Source: Bugula neritina
Lineage: Eukaryota > Bryozoa > Gymnolaemata > Cheilostomatida > Bugulidae
NCBI GenBank assembly: GCA_964035545.1
Contig: OZ037772.1
Location: 2,798,501 to 2,862,500, forward strand
Direction: 5' to 3'
DNA: 64,000 bases
Shown here: piece by piece, positions 58,075 through 64,000 of the stretch
Layout of the letters: every line of letters starts with the position of its first letter
Position numbering within the stretch: position 1 is the first letter of the stretch
The notes under the pieces: generated by a model
Database searches by the model: none
Told to the model about the DNA's origin: nothing
The model's input: the letters and a program-made list of their open reading frames with translations, nothing else
Position numbers and translations under genes: made by a program

Positions 58075-58820
58075 TAACATAAGATATATCACACAATATA
58101 AGATATATTACATGATATAGGATATATTACATAATATAAGATATATTACATAATATAAGATATATTACATGATATAAGATATATCACATAATATAAGATA
58201 TATTACACAATATAAGATATATTACATAATATAAGATATATTACATAATATAAGATATATTACATTATATAAGATATATCACATGATATAAGATATATTA
58301 CATAATATAAGATATATTACATGATATAAGATATATTACATAATATAAGATATATTACATGATATAAGATATATTACATGATATAATATATATTACATAA
58401 TATAATATATATTACATAATATAAGATATATTACATAATAAAAGATATATTACATAATATAAGATATATTACATAATATAAGATATATTACATAATATAA
58501 GATATATTACATGATATAAGATATATCACATGATATAAGATATATTACATGATATAAGATATATTACATAATATAATATATATTACATAATATAAGATAT
58601 ATTACATAATATAAGATATATTACATAATATAAGATATATTACATAATATAAGATATATTACATAATATAAGATATATTACATAATATAAGATATATTAC
58701 ATGATATAAGATATATTACATGATGTAAGATATATTACATAATATAAGATATATTACATGATGTAAGATATATTACATAATATAAGATATATTACATGAT
58801 ATAAGATATATTACATAATA
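58075..58820. repeat. 19-bp satellite, about 39 copies
   Basis: Units AATATAAGATATATTACAT with G or C variants. It separates the inverted TRIM copy from the VARS fragment. Confidence 0.97.
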
Positions 58821-59055
58821 TTTATATACTCTTTCTATAATGTATAATCTTGCATACACATACAGCCATTCAAACCTCTTGCCATTTAGTTTAAGTTTAT
58901 CAATTTAGACACAAAATGCATTTGATCTTCAGTCCCATGACTGTCAAAACAACACATTTCACATTCATTGGTTATACAAGAGATTGTTTCCCCAATAATA
59001 GCAGCGTTACTCTGAATTGAAAAAAAACTATGAAGTTATCAGCTAATTAAACAGA

Positions 59056-59168
59056 GTCATCTAAAGGGTATAGATATAGAATAAGTATATTGAATAGAAT
59101 CATCTAAAGGGTATAGATATAGAATAAGTATATTGAATAGAGTCATCTAAAGGGTATAGATATAGAAT
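59056..59168. repeat. 43-bp tandem repeat, nearly three copies
   Basis: Units contain TCATCTAAAGGGTATAGATA and GAATAAGTATATTGAATAGA. It lies just downstream of the last exon of the VARS fragment. Confidence 0.9.
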
Positions 59169-59549
59169 GGTAACCACAGACATCAGAAGAAGCAGAAGAC
59201 ACTTTCTACCACCCGACGTACCTCTTTGAAGGGAAGCTCCCCGAGTAGGAATTGTCCCATCATGACCATGCGGGCCACCCAGAAGAAGAGGATATCCAGT
59301 CCAGTCTCTAGCAGAGTACCCGGGTAGTAGGCTTGCAGGTCGGGGGTGTTATCTGGCCACCCCATAGTTGAGAAAGGAAATATTTCGGAACTAAACCAAG
59401 TGTCCAGCACATCCTCATCTGTATAACAGGCAGGAAATGGAACAATGTTCAGAGTTGTCTTCTCTGACAAATTAAAGTTATCAATAAGTAGTTAGAGAAA
59501 TGTAGCACATTGCTTTACTATAAAGGAGAAGAGAGAGTTGGAGGTGTTT

Positions 59550-59762
59550 ACATACTCAATACATACTCAATACATACTCAATATATACTCAATACATACT
59601 CAATACATACTCAATACATACTCAATACATACTCAATACATACTCAATATATACTCAATACATACCCAATACATACTCAATACATACTCAATACATACTC
59701 AATAGTCAATACATACTCAACATATACTCAATATATACTCAATACATACTCAACATATACTT
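59550..59762. repeat. 11-bp minisatellite, about 19 copies
   Basis: Units ACATACTCAAT with TATACTCAAT variants, in a VARS copy 2 intron. Confidence 0.97.
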
Positions 59763-59935
59763 GAGCTGTCAGATGAAAGAGACTTACCCTGGCTAAGACT
59801 GATGACATCTGGATGTACGTTAAACTTTATTGCTGCCTTTGACAGCGCTTCTTGATAGGATCTGCCAGTCACCCAGTAGTTGTTGTCATTAAACTATGTC
59901 AAATATATAGAGGTCAAGAGGTCACTAGACAATCA

Positions 59936-60696
59936 CGGGCTTTCCATGTACCGATCTCAGATCGATCTCGCTGAGATCGATCTGAGATATGTGCTTAGAT
60001 CGATCGTTTTTCCATGAGAGTGGCAGATCGATCTCGAGAAGTTGCCTCCTCTTAAGTGAAGGATACTTTAAAAGTATATTTTGTTTACCTATTTGAGTGA
60101 TTAAAGCTACTACCGTTGAAAACAAGGTGGTCTTAGTCTAAAATTTAATCCCAGCTATAAACTATACGCAGCAAAGCTTTCAGTGTATGGTAATTTGGCC
60201 AATTTAAAATAATCAATTTTAATTTTTTAGCTAGACAGCTTATATAAAATTAATGGCTGTCTTGCAGATTATTAATAAACTTACAGGAATTTTAGGCTTA
60301 AAATTACAAAGAAAATAGCTAATGAAACAAAGTTTTAATAGTCATTTAAATTCAATTTAAATTCTCCCATTTTTTTACCTTCTACTGCATATAATTGAGT
60401 TTTCTTAATCATTGTACTGAAAGTCAAAGTTTTGGCATCTGAAAAGGTGGCTATCATAATTATTTAATACTTTGCTTATTAATTATCAACAAGTTATCAT
60501 TTTTATTAGCAGACAACATTGTAGCGAGCAGTCTTTTTCTACTTCTCAGATCGATCTTTCGTCTTTCCATGGATCGATCTCAGTGAGATCGATCTGAGTT
60601 CGAGCTCCACAGACCGACCAGCTCAGAACGACTGAGATCGATCTTTGACATCTTTCCATGGATCGATCTCGCTGAGATCGTTACATGGAAAGCCGG
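59936..60696. mobile_element. TIR element rich in GATCGATCTC
   Basis: 761 bp. Left end CGGGCTTTCCATGTACCGAT, right end complement of AACGATCTCAGCGAGATCGA read outward (GTTACATGGAAAGCCGG at the edge). AGATCGATCTC-type words cluster near both ends at 59950-60040 and 60545-60680. No ORF and no clear target duplication. It is inserted about 40 bp from exon 59893. Confidence 0.75.
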
Positions 60697-60889
60697 TGTA
60701 TGTATAATAATTAGAGGTTAGGAGGTTACAGGAGAAATACAACTTTAATGATAATAAAATGTTAAAAACTTGAATGATAACCCATAAATGCTGGAAAAAT
60801 TTCAAGTTGAATTTCGTGAAAAGAATGTGCATCAAGTTTTGGGAATTCAATCTGAAAAACATTCACGTTTACAGGGCAGTTATTCTGCA

Positions 60890-61215
60890 AAGGGCCACAC
60901 CCACTCCAGAAAGGGCCACACCCTTTCCAGAAAGCACCACACCCACTCCAGAAAGGGCCACACCCACTCCGGAAAGGGCCACAACCACTCCAGAAAGGGC
61001 CACACCCACTCCAGAAAGGGCCACACCCTTTCCAGAAAGGACCACACCCACTCTAGAAAGGGCCACACTCACACTGGAAAGGGCCACAACCACTCCGGAA
61101 AGGGCCACACAATACTCCAGAAAGGGCCACACCCACTCCAGAAAGAGCCACACCCACTCCAGAAAGGGCCACACTTACTCCAGAAAGGGCCACAGCCACT
61201 CCAGAAATGGCCACA
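60890..61215. repeat. 21-bp minisatellite, about 15 copies
   Basis: Units AAGGGCCACACCCACTCCAG plus one base, hence an artificial seven-residue repeat in all frames. It directly abuts the start of the segmental duplication at 61216. Confidence 0.97.
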
Positions 61216-62071
61216 TTAGAAGGAATTCATAGCCTATCAACATAAACATAGTGTGTGGTAAATATTAGGTCTGTGCTAAACCCGCTTGCTTTCTGTAAAT
61301 AATACAAGACAGGATAGAGAATGAGTCATACCTCAGCCTTAGGTTGCCCCTGGATCTGCACAAAGTAGGCTGGTATTCTGTGCCCCCACCATAGCTGTCT
61401 GGAGATACACCAGTCCCTGGAGTTCCTCAGCCATTTGTACCAAGTGACTGTATGATAGTCTGGTATGATCTTTAGCTTGCCTGATTCTACTACCTGCATT
61501 ATACATTCTATACTATAGATATACTATGCTATAGATATACTATGCTATAGATATACAGTACTATAGATATACTATGCTATAGATATACTATGCTATAGAT
61601 ATACTATGCTATAGATATACTATGCTATAGATATACTATGCTATAGACATACTATACAGTACTAATATATATACTACACAGTACTAATATATATACTATA
61701 CAGTACTAATATATTATATACTATACATAATATATAATACAAGTACCTCTACAGCCTTGGCTGCCATATCGTCACATGCCACATATCACTGTGGTTTGGG
61801 TATCGGCTCAATGATATCTTTAGATCGACTATAACACAAGAGAACACAGTGTAGAGGTCATTGTTAACAGACAGACTCACATAGTAACAGTTCAACTCAA
61901 CAGCATTGTAAAATATAATGGATATGTTAATGGAGCTATTCTTTAGGAGAACAAGAGAGGACAACTTCTATTACATTGAGATCTGCAGCTATGAGTCATT
62001 TTACTTAACTTAATACACAAAGCTATATACCTTTAGCTTTTAGCTATTGTTCACAGTTGAGCTGCTAATTC
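61216..62071. repeat. Segmental duplication, copy 2 (with 1-1369)
   Basis: Same orientation as 1-1369. It begins GAAGGAATTCATAGCC after the 21-bp minisatellite and ends in the centre of the MITE at 61992-62173. Confidence 0.9.
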
Positions 62072-62173
62072 AACATTTTAATGTAAGAAACTATACACAT
62101 TAGCAGCTAAACTGTGAAAAATAGCTAAGAACCAGAGATATATGGTGTGTACTAAACTAAGTAAAATGACTCA
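61992..62173. mobile_element. Palindromic (hairpin) MITE, 182 bp
   Basis: Arms of about 75 bp start TGAGTCATTTTACTTA and pair along most of their length, including GCTATTGTTCACAGTTGAGC with GTGAAAAATAGC. No coding capacity. Confidence 0.85.
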
Positions 62174-62358
62174 CAAGTAAACATGACCAGGAAAAGTTCA
62201 GGATCTAACTGGACGTGTATGAAGAAAATGTAGAAATCTAATAAGTTGGGATAAAATTGTAGAGAGAAGACGACTCACCTACATACAGGAACTGCCATAG
62301 GGTTGTCTTCCTTTCCTTTGTATAGCCTCAAGTCTTCCAACCTTTTCTGAACGCTTTT

Positions 62359-62588
62359 CGGACCGTTATGAAAAAACCGTAACGGTCCGCACATATAGAA
62401 TATTAAGTGCATATGACATTGACCTGTGCTTTAATGTTGGGGAATCCCCTCCCAGCCTTTTCTGTTATGCGTATAGTTAAAACCAGCACATAAAAATACC
62501 ATGTATAGTACATTTCAATTGATTTTGAGCAAACTTTAATGTTAGGTCATAAGTTGCTGGTGTGTACTAAATGAAGTAAACTGACTCA
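62359..62588. mobile_element. Half of the 44039-type MITE at the VARS breakpoint
   Basis: Matches 44260-44484 (TAACGGTCCGCACATAT through CTGACTCA). Its left edge is a perfect 10-bp palindrome, CGGACCGTTA (62359-62368) and TAACGGTCCG (62380-62389), directly against VARS coding sequence. Confidence 0.8.
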
Positions 62589-64000
62589 ATAGACTCACAC
62601 CTGTCACCTGCTCACACCTGTCACCTGTACACAAATGGTATTAAACCACTAAAACCTATGTAGATCAATATTTTCTTGCTATTAAAGGCCGTAAGCATCC
62701 AGGTTATTTATTACATTTGAGCAAAATTTTGCGTGCTTTTCAACTGTTTTATCAGCATTTTATCCAATTTCTTATACGAAAACACTACAAAAATGCAAGT
62801 AAAAGTGGTCATATTAGGTGTCTTAAACTTGCCCAGACTTGCCCGCGAGCTTGCCCTCCGTGTCCTATTCTGACGTGGGGATGGCAAAATAGCCCTATTG
62901 TAGCGTGAGTTTATATCGCGTAAAGTTATTAAGAAGCGGGTTTGTCACAGATTCTCGTTATTCGTAGCTCAAATCACATGAATGTTACTCTTCGGGCGGC
63001 TACTAATAACTAACGTTAGCTACGCAACATCAAGAAAGGTAACTAATTTGACTGTTTTCAAATGGACTATTCCATTTCGCTAGTTTGTAACTTGCTGTAA
63101 ATCACAAAATAATTATTTTTCCTATTTTAATTTCAATTATCATGTCGACCACACTACCAGAAAATTACTCTTAAATATGCAGTAAATGATGATTTTCAAC
63201 CGTTTTGTGGTGAACTATAGGTTAGTAGTTGTCTACGTAAAACCAAGTTTTAAAATTTGTAATTGAATCAGTGAATCACAGTATCACTATCATAGTGATA
63301 CTCATACTGTGATTCACTGATTCAATTACAAATTTTAAAACTTAAAACTGACTATGACTATCAGTATGAGTATCACTAGTCTATGTCTATGACTCTCACT
63401 CTAAGTCTATGACTATCGCCTATTAGTATTGGTGAACTATTATTAATAATATTCAATGGTTATATTTATTAATACCATTATTAGTCATAATGATAATCAT
63501 ATGACAGTATCAGTATGTTAATGTTACGGAGCAGGATCAGTTTTGAAACTAATACAGAAATACTAATAGTAATACTTGTAATATTAGTTATAACTATAAG
63601 TATAAGTTATACCGATAGCTATATTAACATAAATATTTATATTCATAGTAATACTAATACTTAATAGCAAATCTAATATTATTATGTTAATAGTTATACT
63701 TGTAAGTTATAATATAAAGCAAACGACACAAGTATTAATTTGAACTGTTGGTCTTAAAATAAAAAGTAAAGTAAATATAAATAATAAAATATAAATTATA
63801 ATAATTTAATTATACTAATACTAATAGCAATACTAATACAGTAATATAATTATAATAAATTTATAAAACTTAAACAACTTTAGATTTAAGGAACAACTTT
63901 AAATACAAACATAAAGATAATATTAAATATTTATAATCATAATGATCATAACAATAAAGTAAGTGACTACAATTATTAGTATCAATGTTGTGTTAGAGTA
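62589..64000. other. Non-coding stretch at the window end
   Basis: No gene seen. 63.35-64 kb is rich in TATCAGTATGAGTATCACT-like and AATACTAATA words, as at 10.5-10.8 kb. Confidence 0.6.
63247..63341. repeat. Long perfect palindrome, 38-bp arms
   Basis: 63247-63284 and 63304-63341 are exact inverted copies (starting GTTTTAAAATTTGTAATTGA). The 19-base loop itself contains CACTATCATAGTG. It can form a cruciform or an RNA hairpin. Confidence 0.95.

Larger units (their letters stand above)
59222..62358 (-). pseudogene. VARS: Valyl-tRNA synthetase, copy 2: five-exon fragment
   Basis: Exons in transcript order: about 62358-62279 (RLEDLRLYKGKEDNPMAVPV), 61828-61747 (SRSKDIIEP), 61493-61332 ([13 protein letters not shown]), 59893-59788 (YWVTGRSYQEALSKAAIKF) and 59418-59222 ([28 protein letters not shown], ending LPFKE). 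Phases agree throughout. In exon 61828-61747 the conserved Trp of PQWYV is TGA; copy 1 has TGG. The first exon is cut at its 5' side by the palindrome at 62359-62389, the edge of a repeat. No earlier VARS exons follow up to 64000, and no HAIVRD or KMSKS exon follows below 59222. It includes the EDNPM exon that copy 1 lacks. It is therefore a truncated, inactivated fragment unless the stop is a base error. Confidence 0.88.

Noticed and set aside
60774-61232. ORFs with a seven-residue repeat on both strands
   Set aside because: A 21-bp minisatellite is open in several frames at once; no domain or start context.

Overview
The window is nuclear DNA from an invertebrate animal; I cannot place the phylum. 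It is AT-rich, has spliced genes with GT-AG introns, dense micro- and minisatellites, tRNA-derived SINEs, MITEs and two Ty3/gypsy-type LTR retrotransposons. Animal-specific families are present: a fibrillar collagen with its C-terminal COLFI region, alpha-tubulin acetyltransferase, a RING/B-box (TRIM-like) protein and an NRF domain. Only the TRIM-like gene and the pol of each LTR element read cleanly from end to end. Most other host genes here are fragments or damaged.

Layout. 0-5.7 kb, minus strand: nine exons of a cytosolic-type valyl-tRNA synthetase (VARS), interrupted by an expanded AT repeat and a 23-bp minisatellite, with two central exons missing. 7.0-9.0 kb, minus: alpha-tubulin N-acetyltransferase (ATAT1) with a one-base break in an A tract, plus SINEs. 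9-14 kb: no gene; simple repeats, a hairpin and a long inverted-repeat element. 14.15-18.89 kb: LTR element 1, with identical LTRs and one intact gag-pol ORF. 19.1-19.4 kb: a 174-bp tandem dimer. 19.61-27.04 kb: LTR element 2, GC-rich, with gag, a likely -1 frameshift at a G7 run, pol, and an extra 3' ORF with zinc fingers and a coiled coil.

28.5-29.6 kb: two exons of an NRF domain. 30.5-35.0 kb: a decayed fibrillar collagen. 35-38 kb: repeats. 39.57-54.64 kb: an intact seven-exon, 619-residue RING/B-box/coiled-coil/propeller-like gene whose 10.4-kb first coding intron is filled with nested DNA transposons. 54.2-58.1 kb: an inverted duplication of the last exon of that gene. 58.1-58.8 kb: a 19-bp satellite. 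59.2-62.4 kb: a second VARS fragment on the minus strand, cut inside an exon by a repeat and carrying a nonsense codon. 62.6-64 kb: no gene, one strong palindrome.

The most informative structure is the rearranged VARS/TRIM landscape. The two VARS copies share a block (about 1-1369 and 61216-62071) whose homology stops in the middle of a palindromic MITE. The second VARS fragment lies beside the inverted TRIM exon and a satellite. I infer repeat-mediated rearrangement; an assembly join is the main alternative. All family assignments are by eye; no database search was run.
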